DNA of 64,000 nt from assembly GCA_022695795.1 (NCBI GenBank), contig MU404092.1, positions 284,433-348,432 of the forward strand. Reading direction: 5' to 3'. Of this stretch, positions 45,326 to 57,162 are shown piece by piece. This stretch comes from Biscogniauxia marginata. Its lineage: Eukaryota; Ascomycota; Sordariomycetes; Xylariales; Xylariaceae. Position 1 is the first letter of the stretch. Each line of letters begins with the position of its first letter. Position numbers and translations under genes: made by a program. The notes beneath the pieces were generated by a model. The model had not been told where the DNA came from. It worked only from the letters and a program-made list of their open reading frames with translations, and ran no database searches.

Positions 45326-45730
45326 CACTTCCTAACAATTAAAGATGAAATTGGGAGCTCTGAATCAGCTAGCGATTAATTTTTGGCTTATTGCGCGACT
45401 TAGGTCTATCAAGTAGCCTTAGTGAAAGTTGCGACCTCGTACTGTAAGATCGAAATAAAATTGGTCTAGACTAGGTACGAAAACCAAAATCCAGTTCTCA
45501 TCCGCATTTGCAATGCAAAAATAAATCCACCTCTTTTTCTGTACTGATATCGAATCAACTTTTTGTTAACTACATCCGTATCGGACTTTAAATTATTCAC
45601 CGAAAACACATAAATTCGACGGACTATATTGCATCCGCCACGGTTACAAAGTGACAATACTGTAAAATTTAAGATAATTGCTTTAAGCATTACTCGCTCG
45701 CGAATATCAAACAGGAATACGAAGGGCTAC
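45326..45730. other. Intergenic region between convergent genes
   Basis: About 400 bases separate the sulfotransferase and the second oxygenase, which converge. Nothing gene-like is seen. Confidence 0.5.
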
Positions 45731-46875
45731 CTAGACCTGGACCCGACGACTCAAAGTCTCCGTTCCCGCACACTTTTCCAAGTCGACGTGGGCCTGAGTA
45801 GCTCTTCTGCCCAAACCACGACGCAGAACCCAGTCTCTGCTGTTGATGATCTCTTCCACGACACCCTCCGCCAATGGCGGGATTCGCTTCGAGCCTTCCA
45901 GCCGCTTCAGGTTGACATCGTCGTTAGGCCTCGAGAAATAAATCAGACTGTAACGAGTGAAATCACCCTGTGCTCCAGGCGGCGCGACGATGTGATGAAT
46001 GTTCGACCGGAACAGTCCGTTCGTGAACTTGACCAAGGCATCGCCGATGTTGACAATCATGTGTCCGGGCAGAGGCTCAACATTGACGTACTTGGCATCC
46101 TTGCCCGGAGGTAGGACCTGAAGGCCGCCGAGCTGATTGAAGACGAACGTGATGCTCCCGTAATCGGTGTGTTCGGGGAGAACGATGCCATCGCGGTCAT
46201 CGGGGTGCTGGGGTGGAGCCTTGATCAAACGAACAGCATCGCCGCTCATCGCTTCAATCTGATGAAGAGACGCGAGTGTGCCCTCCGGCAGGCCAAGACT
46301 CTCATTGAAAAGGTTGAGTAGAAGAGTGACGATAGAGTGAGAGGTTTTCATGAAGGACACGAAAGCTTGACGGCCCTTCTCGAACGGTCCGGGGCGAGGC
46401 AGAGGCGCGATAATTCCAAGCATGTCAATTTTGGGCACCTACGGAGAGAGCATATAGTTAGATTCGCACCCAACATGAAGAAGAGAGGGGAAGGTGCATG
46501 GCGCAGGACATTATAGGATTCATTTCGGTCACGGGTCCCTTGGCGGTCGACAACAACCGCACCTTGCTCTTTGTAGCCGAAATATGAGTTTTGGGCACTG
46601 AAATCGTATTTCTTCTTTTCCTCCAAGCTGAGGTTATAGAACTCCTTCGATATTGCGAATAGCCTGTCGGCGTCATCCAAGATGGAGGAACATGATCCTG
46701 CGTCCTGGAGGTCTAGATAAAAAAAGCCAACATCCTCACATGTGTCCATCAGCCTCTTGACTTCTTCGCTCTCGTGGCTGAGAAGCTTCTTCAGGGAAAT
46801 CCGAAGCAAAGGGGCTGTCGGGACATCCTTCGGGAAGGGAGGTAGTCCAGGATAATCTCTTGTTTCGCTTGACAT
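45731..46875 (-). CDS. Fe(II)/2-oxoglutarate oxygenase, isopenicillin-N-synthase-like (2)
   Basis: Minus-strand exons 46875-46510 and 46438-45731 give 357 residues. The join restores NESYN-VPKIDMLGI; the donor is GTCCTG, which is atypical, and the acceptor is TAG. The N-terminal half has VGFFYLDLQDAG and FYNLSLEEKKKYDF with SYFGYKEQGAVVVD. The catalytic core has the iron ligands His and Asp in HTDYGSITFVF, the distal His in NIHHIVAPPG and the 2-oxoglutarate Arg in RYSLIYFSRP. The C-terminus carries an extra basic region (DWVLRRGLGRRATQAHVD). It differs clearly in sequence and intron positions from the oxygenase at 41 kb, so this is not a recent tandem duplicate. Likely an oxidative tailoring enzyme of the neighbouring pathway. 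Confidence 0.9.
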
Positions 46876-47953
46876 GGTTTCGGAGTGAGGGTGTGCTGAT
46901 AATATACAATATGAAGCATGTAAAGAATATGGGTATATGGCTTATTATACATCACAGGTTTATATTTATACTTAGGAACCGAGGGTGGCGGTCTGTATTG
47001 TGTATTTTGCGTATTTTCATTAATTCGGAGTCCGCTATCCTGCATGCAAGGTAGGCTGTCAGGGAAGACCTAGGCTCCAATTCATGAACGTACACTCTTC
47101 CCAGCAAAGACAGATTACGTTGTAAGACCTGAGCGACGAGGACGATACAAAAGCCGATCGACGTACATAGTAAATTGAGCGAGATCTAAGTAGTATGAAG
47201 AGTGAATTCAGAGCCAGGCTAAAAAGGGGGTGTATGGATCTGCTCACAATACAATGGCTGAGCACACTATAGCGCCTCATCGATTGCAAATTGCTTTTTT
47301 GAGGGGATAATCTCAGATGCTACTAGCTTGATGATTCGTCAACAAATCATCGTAGGTTTCTGCTATTAGCTATTGAATGAAATTGTGGTTCAATTAGATG
47401 ATCGTTCCCCTTTCTCGAGACATTCAGCTGCGCAATAATACATCTAGAGTCGCATTACGTGTGGCAAGATTTCTATCCCCACCTGGCGTCTCAGCAGCTT
47501 GCTAGCCCAGGTTGAAGGCAATGTTTACAATGCACGCCATATTTCTTTTGCGGAGCCTACTAATAAATTAGGTGCTGTGCGACTATTCTTTCTCCAATCA
47601 GGCGTTGAAGCTAGAATCACGCATCCGAAGTGGCTAGGTGGTGTTCTAAGCAAGACGTAAACAGTGGTGGGAGTATATACACATTCATCTTCGTGAAAGC
47701 AAATGGGACATGGGCTGTTTATTTTTCCTTTTATTGTTCTTTTGAATTTGCCTGTGAACTTTAAACACAAAGACAGGCGATTTTGTTGGTACCCCATGCT
47801 TCAGAGAGGGAGGTGTATGTTCCTCTCCATCTATCGCGAACCTTTTGAGATATGCTATAGTGCGGATATAAAAAGGTATTCTTCAATTAAGTCCGGCATT
47901 TTATAATAAGTCCACAAATTAGGCGCAGCATTAACTTTAGCCAAATCAGTCTC
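46876..47953. other. Intergenic region
   Basis: About 1.1 kb holding the promoter of the second oxygenase and the 3' side of the transporter. TATA-like and ATAC-rich sequence at 46900-46990; no gene supported. Confidence 0.5.
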
Positions 47954-49924
47954 TCAAGTCTGTTTGGAGAAACGTGGAAGATGCATTCGATAATGTATTA
48001 TCAGCATCAGGGCCGGCCAACAGGCAGCAGATATAAAGGTCATGCGAAGAGCCCAAGCATACGCAGTGATAACTGTATCTTCTTTAGTCATCCAATGCTT
48101 AGAATATTGAAGCCCGTTGGAAAACTTACCCTGAGGTCGATGTATTGAATCTAACCCTGCAACGGCTTGGACAGACTTGCGGACAAGCTGAATGATCTCC
48201 TCCCTGTTGGGCCCTGTGACTGTCTTTTCAAGCCCACGAGTAAGTGTGTTTTGAAAGATCAAGCTGCTGATTGCCACACCTAGTAGAGATCCCATGTTTC
48301 TCCACAAACCGAGAGTTGTGCTTGCCACTGCCAGATCCTCTCTGCTGCTTGTGGCTAGAATTGATATCATCAGTGATGGATACGAGAATCCCTGACCAAG
48401 GCTCGATAAGGCAATACTCAGCATTGCGAATATTCCGGGGGTGTGCACATTCATTGAGGCTGCTATGCAGCCACCGAGCAAAAGACAAACACCACCCAGA
48501 ATGATCATCGGTTTGGGGTGTTGCGTCCAAGTAATTATGAAGCCCGTCATAACACTTGACAGGGTCACCGCCAGTGTAGAGGCTACTAGCTTAAGTCCAG
48601 AATCTGTCGGGCTAGCTAGCTTGACGGCTTGGAAAAAAAGAGGTGTGTTGAACATCATGGTGTTAATAGACAGAGAGGCCAGGAAGTTTCCGAACACCAT
48701 ACTTGCTCGGGGGTCCTCGGATAAGAAAGCGATTGGCATAACAGCCCTTGGAACACTTCTTTCATAAGGTACAAAAATCATGGCGATAATAACAAATGCA
48801 ATCAAAGATATTATTACCAGGGGGTTTGACCAGCCAAGGACATTACCGCCTAGGTTCAACCCAATCATGAGTGCGGTCAAACCCATCACTAGAATCAACG
48901 AGCCCAGAAGATCAATTTTTTTGACCATCTGTGTGAGAGACAGTTTCTCTTTCTGGGGGGTTGACCATGGAAGTTGATCGACATAGAGACCTAAGCTAGC
49001 AGGCGTCACAGTAGCCGCCAGCAAGAGATAAACGAAAAGGACAGGCAGCTGGAGGTAGAATGCCCCTCTCCACCCAACTTGGTCACATAAATATCCACCG
49101 CAGACAAGTCCAAGGCAGCCACCGATGCCAGCGAAGAGGTTGATATATGACTGATAGATGCCGCGGTATCGCAGGTGAACCAAATCACTGGAGATAATCA
49201 TTCCCATGGATGACACACCACCGGCTCCAAGTCCACAGAAGGCTCGAGCTGCGATGAAGCTACCGATGGACTGCGCGGCTGCACACCAAGCGGTTGCGAC
49301 AAAAAAGATGGTGATAGCTGTAAGATAAACCGGTTTCCGGCCAAAAGCATCCGAGATTCGACCAAAACATGGAACAAAGGCAGTCCATGTCAGCAGAAAC
49401 GCGGTTGAGAGCCAGGACGCCGAGTTCGATGCGTGGAAGTGAGAGGTGATGACTGGATGGCTAGAGGCCATGAGAGTCGAATCAAAGGAACCGACAATAC
49501 ATCCTAATAGAACGCCACTAAATATGAGCCAAAACTTCGTGGGCGAGACGTCGATGAAGCGAGAAGCATAGGATAAGTCGTCGCGGGAAAGGCTCGGTGT
49601 CTCCGGTTCTGGAGATAACGGGCCTTTTGTCTTCACATAGGCGGTATTATTGGCCCGTTCTTGGCCCGAACCCAGATGCGGCTCTGCCGCCAGTCCGGTA
49701 CGTATCGAAAGCGTACCGGCATAGTTATAAAATGAAACGTCTCCGTCAGAGAACTCCGTCGAGGAGCATGTCGATTCGTTGTCACCATCCTTAACCCTGG
49801 TTTGTTGAAAGGTACCGTGGGGGTAGGAGTCTTCGTGGGTTGATTGATGTCGCAAGAGAGGGGTCGATTCGGAACGTTGGCTGAGCGGGAGAGGTAGGTG
49901 GCTGTCTGTTGGCTTAAAAGACAT
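47954..49924 (-). CDS. MFS transporter, DHA2/Vba-like
   Basis: A minus-strand ORF of 656 codons, or 637 residues if a 57-nt intron is removed (exons 49924-48130 and 48072-47954). A long cytosolic N-terminus (about 130 residues, Ser/Thr/Glu-rich, with a STPLLRHQ motif) precedes about 14 membrane helices. Motif-A sequence GRISDAFGRKPVYL follows the second helix, and GSFDSTLMASSHPVI and GLGAGGVSSMGMIISSDLV match fungal Vba-type DHA2 carriers. Vba proteins move basic amino acids across the vacuolar or plasma membrane; drug and toxin exporters share the fold. Next to an amidinotransferase, export or storage of a basic guanidino product is an attractive inference. The start is the only Met before the N-terminal domain. 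Confidence 0.92.
   Translation of the reverse strand: MSFKPTDSHLPLPLSQRSESTPLLRHQSTHEDSYPHGTFQQTRVKDGDNESTCSSTEFSDGDVSFYNYAGTLSIRTGLAAEPHLGSGQERANNTAYVKTKGPLSPEPETPSLSRDDLSYASRFIDVSPTKFWLIFSGVLLGCIVGSFDSTLMASSHPVITSHFHASNSASWLSTAFLLTWTAFVPCFGRISDAFGRKPVYLTAITIFFVATAWCAAAQSIGSFIAARAFCGLGAGGVSSMGMIISSDLVHLRYRGIYQSYINLFAGIGGCLGLVCGGYLCDQVGWRGAFYLQLPVLFVYLLLAATVTPASLGLYVDQLPWSTPQKEKLSLTQMVKKIDLLGSLILVMGLTALMIGLNLGGNVLGWSNPLVIISLIAFVIIAMIFVPYERSVPRAVMPIAFLSEDPRASMVFGNFLASLSINTMMFNTPLFFQAVKLASPTDSGLKLVASTLAVTLSSVMTGFIITWTQHPKPMIILGGVCLLLGGCIAASMNVHTPGIFAMLSIALSSLGQGFSYPSLMISILATSSREDLAVASTTLGLWRNMGSLLGVAISSLIFQNTLTRGLEKTVTGPNREEIIQLVRKSVQAVAGLDSIHRPQGKFSNGLQYSKHWMTKEDTVITAYAWALRMTFISAACWPALMLIIHYRMHLPRFSKQT
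48073..48129 (-). other. Candidate in-frame, stop-free intron in the MFS gene
   Basis: On the minus strand the segment begins GTAAGT, has a GACTAAAG branch-like site and ends GATACAG; it is 57 nt. Removal joins DSIHRPQ to VITAYAWALR, matching the family better than the 19 extra residues. Confidence 0.7.
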
Positions 49925-51230
49925 CGTTAAAGCGTCAAAAATACCCCACCAGTCATGGATGAATTAGTTTTCGGCCCAATGGATTTTGTAGGTGCAGGGT
50001 TGTGTTGCAATGCACCTTATGCTACGAGATTCCTTGTTCATGGTCGAGCCGGGAGTTCTTATAAACATATGAGGGCCAGCACTTACGAGACAGGTATAAA
50101 TTTCTCCTTGACTCAAAGGCGATGAAAGAAAATTGTCCAGTATAACTTCAGGTCGGAAATGGAATGTTACCTAGGTCTTTTAGTTTGAACTGAACACCCC
50201 GATGGCATATTAGTACATAGACATGGAAATATCCAATTTGGCCGACGATCTCTAGATCTACTAGATATGTTCTCCAATTGGTTGAAAATCTGGTGCTTGC
50301 GAAATAGGGGCATTTGCCTCAAGCCACCAACTCCCATGTATAGACAGTGTCTAATGAGGATGCTCCGTAGTAGGTAATTTACCCATCATTTGTATCAAGA
50401 GTCTTCGTACAAATGGACCAAGGGAAACTGAACCCGCTATGTCTAGGGATCGCCCATCTTGACCCAAGGCCCAGATCTGGGTCAAATGGAAGGCCAGGGG
50501 TAAGTAAAATCAACCAATCAATCAACAGGTTTGCAGCCCCAAATCTGATACAGCCTCACTAAAAGAAAAGTCATCCACAGTCCCTTGTCATTTGGAGTTA
50601 GAGTGTCAAACAAGATGGCCTCAACATGACAGAGCAACATGGAACGCCCGCGGGGAAGGGACAAAGTGTGAGCTAAGACATTTTCCCATAGCCAGTATCA
50701 ATATTGTGCTTGGAATTTACATCATATTTGGCACCATAGATCACGTTTTAAATCAGGGCCTCGCATATAGGCTAGCCCACATTCTATGCTGGCATGTCAT
50801 TGCAAAGGTTACTTTTCCTCAGCCAAGAGCAGGTTTTCAGCATGTAGCTACGTAGGTATATATGGAAACATGTTAGAGGGAATAACGGGGGGGGTTTTTT
50901 TTTGTTTGGGGGGGGATGTAAAATCGGACGTTGCCAAGGCCTCGAAACTAGGGTCTTGTGGGATATATTAGTGATAATCGCATAGATTTTGCAAGGACTT
51001 TGTAGATTATATAATATATCCTTTCAGCACGTACCACTAACAGGTCAGAGTCTTTGAAAGTTTGTGGGGTTGACCCTTATATACCTTATAAGATCGCGAT
51101 TATAAGATCTTAACAACGTTTAGTTTTATATATAAAAAAAGGCGGTATAAGTCTTTATTAAACCTTATTCCCGCGTTAAAGATATTATTAGTATCTTAGT
51201 AATAAATCGTATTTATAATACATATATATA
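49925..51230. other. Intergenic region, transporter upstream side
   Basis: No supported gene. A G8-T9-GTTT-G9-like homopolymer run lies at about 50887-50916. From about 51000 the DNA becomes AT-rich at the edge of the retroelement block. Confidence 0.5.
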
Positions 51231-51393
51231 TGAGGTGTGTGTAAATAGTAATAGAATTATATAAAGAGAAAGGAAAAGCCTTATAAATTGCAAGCTTATA
51301 AGCTTTATATAAAGACTTTTATTTCTCTTATTTAACTAGGCTATTTTAAGGTTAAGGCTCGCAAGGTCTTTCGACCTTTATAGCCCCGTATTA
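51231..51393. repeat. Terminal direct repeat, left copy
   Basis: It aligns without gaps over 163 bases to 58929-59091. The differences I see are all transitions (G/A or C/T). It starts TGAGGTGTGT and ends CCCCGTATTA, where the other copy ends TCGTATCA. Confidence 0.85.
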
Positions 51394-51694
51394 AATGCCG
51401 GGCGTAAAAAAAGCTTTTATTAACCTTAATAGTCTTTGCACCGTATTACGTTTATTTATAATTATATAAAAAGTATTAAATCTTAAGAAAGTATTAAATT
51501 TAATGCGAATATATATAAAAGTTCTTTAGTTTTTACGCGGTTTATTTCGTTCTTATTTAAACTTAAGCTTTTTAGCTTATTTAGGTTTTTTACGTAGTTA
51601 TTTAAGCTTTTAGTTTATTTTTACTTTTAATTTAGGTTTTTTTATTTAATTTTAATATTTATTAATAAACTTTTATAAATTAAATAGTAATTAA

Positions 51695-52146
51695 TGTTAC
51701 GAACCATGGGAATGGAGGGATTCCATACCAGGGTGTCGTGGCACGGACCAAGAAATTAATGAACAGGTTGGTTCCGTTCCGGTCATGATGTAACCTCACG
51801 TGACGTGGATATGGTGGGATATCATATCCAACAGGGATGGATATGGAGGGATTTCATATCCATCGGTATCCAACATACCAAACAGTGGAAGTGTGTGTAA
51901 GGAAGAACGAGTATAAGTAGATTGGAATTTCCTTGTGTAATTAGTCTTTCATTCCTTAGCTATCAATCTAAGACTACAGTCACTCTTTGATACTATAGTG
52001 AGAGTACCTTGAAATCTCTCTGACGGACAACCATTGTGAAATACTTGAACCAATCTCAACCCACTGTTACCTTCAAATCAAGAAAACCCAGTACGTACTC
52101 TCCTGTGAAGTCAGCTGACTAGGAACACACAGGGAGGTTCGTCACA
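51695..52146 (+). mobile_element. Solo LTR with TSD ATTAA
   Basis: A 452-bp segment of normal base composition starts TGTTACGAACC and ends GGTTCGTCACA. Identical ATTAA lies immediately before (51690-51694) and after (52147-52151). No internal retroelement sequence adjoins it, so it is a solo LTR from recombination between two LTRs. It is scarcely RIP-altered, so it probably inserted after the host element had decayed. Confidence 0.88.
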
Positions 52147-55100
52147 ATTAACTCTTATTTATTTATATATTGTTTTTATATTTATATCTTTTTTATTTAA
52201 TTAAATATTAAAACCTGTTTTTAATATAATTAAGTCGGTAGTTTAAAATAACTTCGGTTTTATATACGTCGTTTATTCCTTTTTAGTTATTCTTTATTAT
52301 CACAGGGGGCTAGCTAGCTACAAGGTGGCTAAGCTAGCTACAAGGTGGCTAAGCTAGCTACCTTATATGACAGGATTAGAGCCTTGGATTTCACTCTCAT
52401 AGGTGAAATCGCTGACCTTTTAAGGTTGTTAGCGTAGCGGCTACAAGGCACCGTTGTGACATTTATAAGGCTAAGGAGTAGCACCTTACGACTAAATAGG
52501 TCGGTTTCCTTAAAAGTTAATAATAAGTATGCGACTAATATGACGGGGTAAATTTTAAAGTTATTTAATAGTTCTAGTTCATACGCTAGCTGTTCGACAC
52601 GCCTTTTAATCCTCTAGGGGCCGGCACGCTATTAAGAGTAGCTTTTAAGTGGCTTACTAAGCAAATAATAACCGTTATACAGCTTGAAAAACACTTTGTC
52701 TCTCTTCGCGAATTTTAATACTTAATACTGGTTATTATATTGTAACTTAACTTTAATTACGACGAAGTTTATAGTAAATGCCGCGTTTTTTTAAATATAA
52801 TTCCGAAAAAAACAAATATTCGTAAAAGTTTTAATGTATTTATTTAAACCTATTAATATGTTTAATAATCTTAATAACTTAAAACTAAATAACTATTTAT
52901 AAAAAGTAAATTTTATAAATTTAAAATAAGCTTTATTTAAGTTTTATTATAAAGTTAATAATACGTTAATTTAAAAATTGTTTAAATATATAAAGTTATA
53001 ATATCGAATAATTCTTTTTATTATTTAATTCTTTTTTTTTTAAAAACTTGTTACTTTAAAAGGAATATATTATAATTATTAATAACTTTATATTTAAGGC
53101 TTTTTATATTTTTTTTAAAAGTCGAAAATAAATTTACAATTTTTATTCGAAATAATGTTTTTAAAAATATTTTAGTCGTATAAAAATAATTATTTCGTTA
53201 ATGTCGTAACTTAGTTTTTCGCTATATATTTTTATTACTAAATATAAGCTTATTAGCAAAATATCGTAGTAATTTTTGTTTTTGTTTTTTAGTTATTATA
53301 AAGTATTTTTAATAACATCTTTAAAAGCTTTATAATAAAATTAATAATTAATATATATATTAATAAAAAGTCGTTTAGTTAAATAAACTAATAATTATTA
53401 ATAAACTTATTATAATTAGTTTAATTAAATTAATACTTTAAATAATACTTTATATACTTTTTCACTTAATAGATTTTATCTCGAATAACAAATAATTTTA
53501 ATTTATATAATATTTAATTTACGTCAAAATAATGCTTTTTATCGTATATTATTATAAAAAATTCTTATATTAATAGTTACGAGATATAAAAACATCTTAA
53601 TTAGTCGTAATTAATATTATAAAGTAACTCGTTTTCAAGGTCGATCTCGAATAAATAAATATCGCGGGAAAAAATTATAACGTTTTCGCTACTTATTTGA
53701 ATTTCGGCAAAAATTTTAACATATTTAATATCTTTTTTTATAAACGTCTCGAAATCGTGCTTTTAATAAATTATTTATAATAAATTTGAAAAAAAAATAA
53801 GCGTAATTAATCGTGTTATTATTTTATATAATAATAAGGTTCGTAAAAATTTAATTATTTCGAAATATTATTTAAGGGGTTTTAATTAATAAAAAAACTT
53901 TAAGTTTTAAAATATAATTATTTATTTTTTCGTAATTAAAAGTTTAAATGCGTTAACGCGAAATCTTAAAAACTTTACCGAGGGGTATTTAAAAAATAAC
54001 TTAAAAATAATCTCGAGGTAATATAAGTAATTTTTAGTTATATCGAAAAAATAATATTATTATTAATAAAAACTTAATAAAACTTAATAAATAAACGAAA
54101 TAATTAATAATAATAAACCGGTTTTAAAATATTAAATATATTAAGAATTAATAAAAAATAAAATAACGTTAATAATAATAATAATATAATATTTTCTTTT
54201 TATTAAATTAATAAATAATTATTAAGGATTATTATTTTATTAAAAATATATAAATTAATTATTATACGTTTTTTTGTTTTTATATATAATACGTTATATT
54301 ACAAATAAAAGGTATATAAATAATGTTAGCTTATTAACTTATTTTATTTGTTTTTATTTATAAAAAAAAGTTAAACGTTTTATTTATAAATTTATAATCT
54401 TTTTAGTTAAAAAGATATAATTATATATATAATTTATAATTTTATTAATAATTAATAAGCGGTACTTTAAATTATTATTTTTTAAGAACGTTAATAGTGT
54501 TTTAATTCTATTAAAGCTTAAGAAAAGTTATAATTATTTTATTAAACTTATTAACAAATAAAGCGTTTTCGATATATATATATATATATATACCTTCGAA
54601 CGTAACTTTTTTAAATAAGTTTAATAATTTACGAATATACACGGCTTTAAATTATTCCTTTTAAAAGTTAAAACTTTAAACTTATTATTAATAATTAAGT
54701 TATAAATAACGTTAATAATAAAGGTTTATTATTATTATTTAATTTAATAGTTAGCGTAGTCGCCGCTGGTATTAAATTAAATTTCGTGTTTATAAGTAAT
54801 AAAAACGCTATATTTATTATTTTAAGTAACATGGCAAAAGCGGCGTTAATAATTATTATGTTTATTAATAAGGGTTATAAAGTAATTATAAATATTACGG
54901 CAGCAGTTAACATGATAATAACGGTTATAAACATTAAAACTTTTAACCCTTTTTTAAAAAAGCTAATAAAATAGTTATTATTAATATTTTTTATAATATA
55001 ACTTATTTTAGTTTTACGAAAAATAGTTACAACTTTATTTAAAGTATTTTTAATAATTATTACTTACGAGGTATTAAAATTGATAATTATATTTATAATT

Positions 55101-56962
55101 AATAAATAAATAATTACGAAGCTAAAATTACGATTATTTAATAAAGATTTATATTTTATTTAAATATAAACTAATTTACTAAGTAAAATAATAATAACTT
55201 ATATGTTTATTACTTTATAAATATAAAGTTAATTATACGTATAAATATAAAAAGGTATAATAAAATTTATTAATTAGTTAAAAATAATTAATAATACGTT
55301 ATAATTAATATTTACTTTATAAAAATATAAAAAGTCGTTTTTAATTAATAAATTAAGTTATAAATCGTTATTAATTATTTAATTAAATTTAATAAATTTT
55401 ATTAGTTTTAATTAATTAAATAAAATAATATTATATATATAAAAACTAAAAATAACTTATTTGATTAAGCGCTTTTTTTTCGATACTTTTTATCTTGCTT
55501 TTTCGTGTTTTTACGTTATATTTAAAAGTTTATAAAAACTTATAATTAATTATCGTTTATTTCATTCTTAAATTAATATAAAATTTTATACTTTTAATAT
55601 CGAAATTAACTTTAACTTTAACTTATAAATACGTATAATTAAATAATAACTTAATATCGTTAAAGTTAATAATAAATATAATATTATAACGAGAGGGTTT
55701 TTCGTTTTAAAAAATAATTTTTTTTTAATAAAAGCTTTATAATGTTTTAAATGTTTAAAAAGTTATTTTAAAAAAGGAAAAGTTAATTATAATAATTATA
55801 AATATAACCTGTTAGTATTAAAAGCAAAAATATATATATATATTTAAATGTTTTTCTTTTTCCGTATTAATTATAATACTTTTATTATTATTATTTTTAA
55901 AAAAAGGTTTTATAATAACGATTATAAATAATGTTTTTGTTAATTATAAAATAGAAATAATCGGTGTTAAAATTAAAATTAAAATTAAAATTAAAATTTA
56001 ATAAAAATGTTATAAATAATTCTTTTAAGTTGTTAAGGTTATTAATAAAATATATACGTTTTTGTCGTTTCTCGTTTTATTTATTTTTTCGCTTATTATT
56101 ATATTTATAATTATAGTTTTTATTTCGGTTGTGATTGCGGTCACGATTACGATTACCATCGCGGTTTTAATTATAATTTTATTTATCGCCGCGATTTTTA
56201 TAACGATTATTGTTATAATAATTATCGTAATATTTATCTCGTTAATACCTTAATTAATATTTATTATATTAATATTAAGATTTATTATAATCGCGGCTTT
56301 AATCGTAGTCGCAATCACGATTTTATTTACTTTTCTTGTTTTTATAACAATTAAATCGGTTAAATCGGTTTTTATCGCGTGTTATATAAGCGGTATTTTT
56401 TTTAACAATAAAGGTTTAATACTTTTTTATTAAATATTAAAGTAAATATTAGTAGTTAATATTAATAAAGTTAATTTAATTTTCTTTATTTATTATATAT
56501 ATATAATAAAAGTCTTTTCATAATTCGAAGCTCGAAAAAATTATTTAATTTTTAAGGAAAAACTATTTTAAATTTAAATAATAATACTATATTAATTAAT
56601 ATTATTTTTTTATAAAGTATTTATAATTTAAGCGTAACGAAGTTTTTTTTAAACGAATTATAATAATAAACTTTCTTTTTTAGCGATTTTATATAAAGTT
56701 AAAGTATTAATAATAAATCACTTAATAATAATTATAAAGGTTAAAATAAACCGGTTTTTAAAAATATTAAATATAATAAATAACTTATTAATATATAAGT
56801 TTTATTAAGTAATAACTATGATTTTATTAATTTATTATAAAACTACGACTTTATTAAATAAAGTTTAAAAAAACGCCGTAATTTATTACTCGTTTTAATT
56901 ATATATAAAGTTATTTTTAAAAAGGTTTTAATACGTTTAATAAAATAAAACACGTTAATAAA
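52147..56962. other. AT-rich RIP-like interior of the element
   Basis: Dominated by TTA, TAA and ATT words, with very few CA or TG dinucleotides. No coding region survives; open frames such as 54786-54974 are chance products of biased composition. A short (AAAATT)n run lies at about 55968-55997. Confidence 0.75.
52313..52360. repeat. 20-bp tandem repeat, about 2.4 copies
   Basis: Unit GCTAGCTACAAGGTGGCTAA repeated perfectly. It begins a less AT-rich patch (about 52300-52700) inside the degraded element, perhaps another small insertion. Confidence 0.8.
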
Positions 56963-57162
56963 TGTTGGTAGGTACGTACGTAAATAAAAGCAAATAACAA
57001 TAACAATATGAAAGATAAGGGTGAGACTGGTGTAATATTGATGTCTAAGGAGGGAAGTATCTACATAAGTAGGCTGGGGAACAGGCAGCTTATTTATACT
57101 TGGACCATGTAGCTTATTCCGCATGTGGACAGGATCCACATGCCTTCGTCATTCAACCATCA
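56963..57162. mobile_element. Second-family solo LTR with TSD ATAAA
   Basis: A 200-bp island of normal composition starts TGTTGGTAGG and ends CAACCATCA. Perfect ATAAA copies flank it (56958-56962 and 57163-57167). It is unrelated to the 452-bp LTR. TG/CA ends, size and a 5-bp duplication fit a solo LTR. Strand is unknown. Confidence 0.75.

Noticed and set aside
34733..49924. Looked for a PKS, NRPS, terpene synthase or pathway transcription factor in the cluster
   Set aside because: No such domains or zinc-cluster Cys6 motif are visible in any frame; the set stands without a classical core enzyme.
54786..54974. 62-codon ORF in the AT-rich block
   Set aside because: Chance ORF in extremely AT-rich sequence with no motif.
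56062..56253. Hydrophobic Ile/Val-rich plus-strand ORF resembling a membrane protein
   Set aside because: It lies in RIP-altered DNA and is the complement of a Gag-like Arg/Asn/Asp run; bias alone gives ATT/GTT-rich codons.
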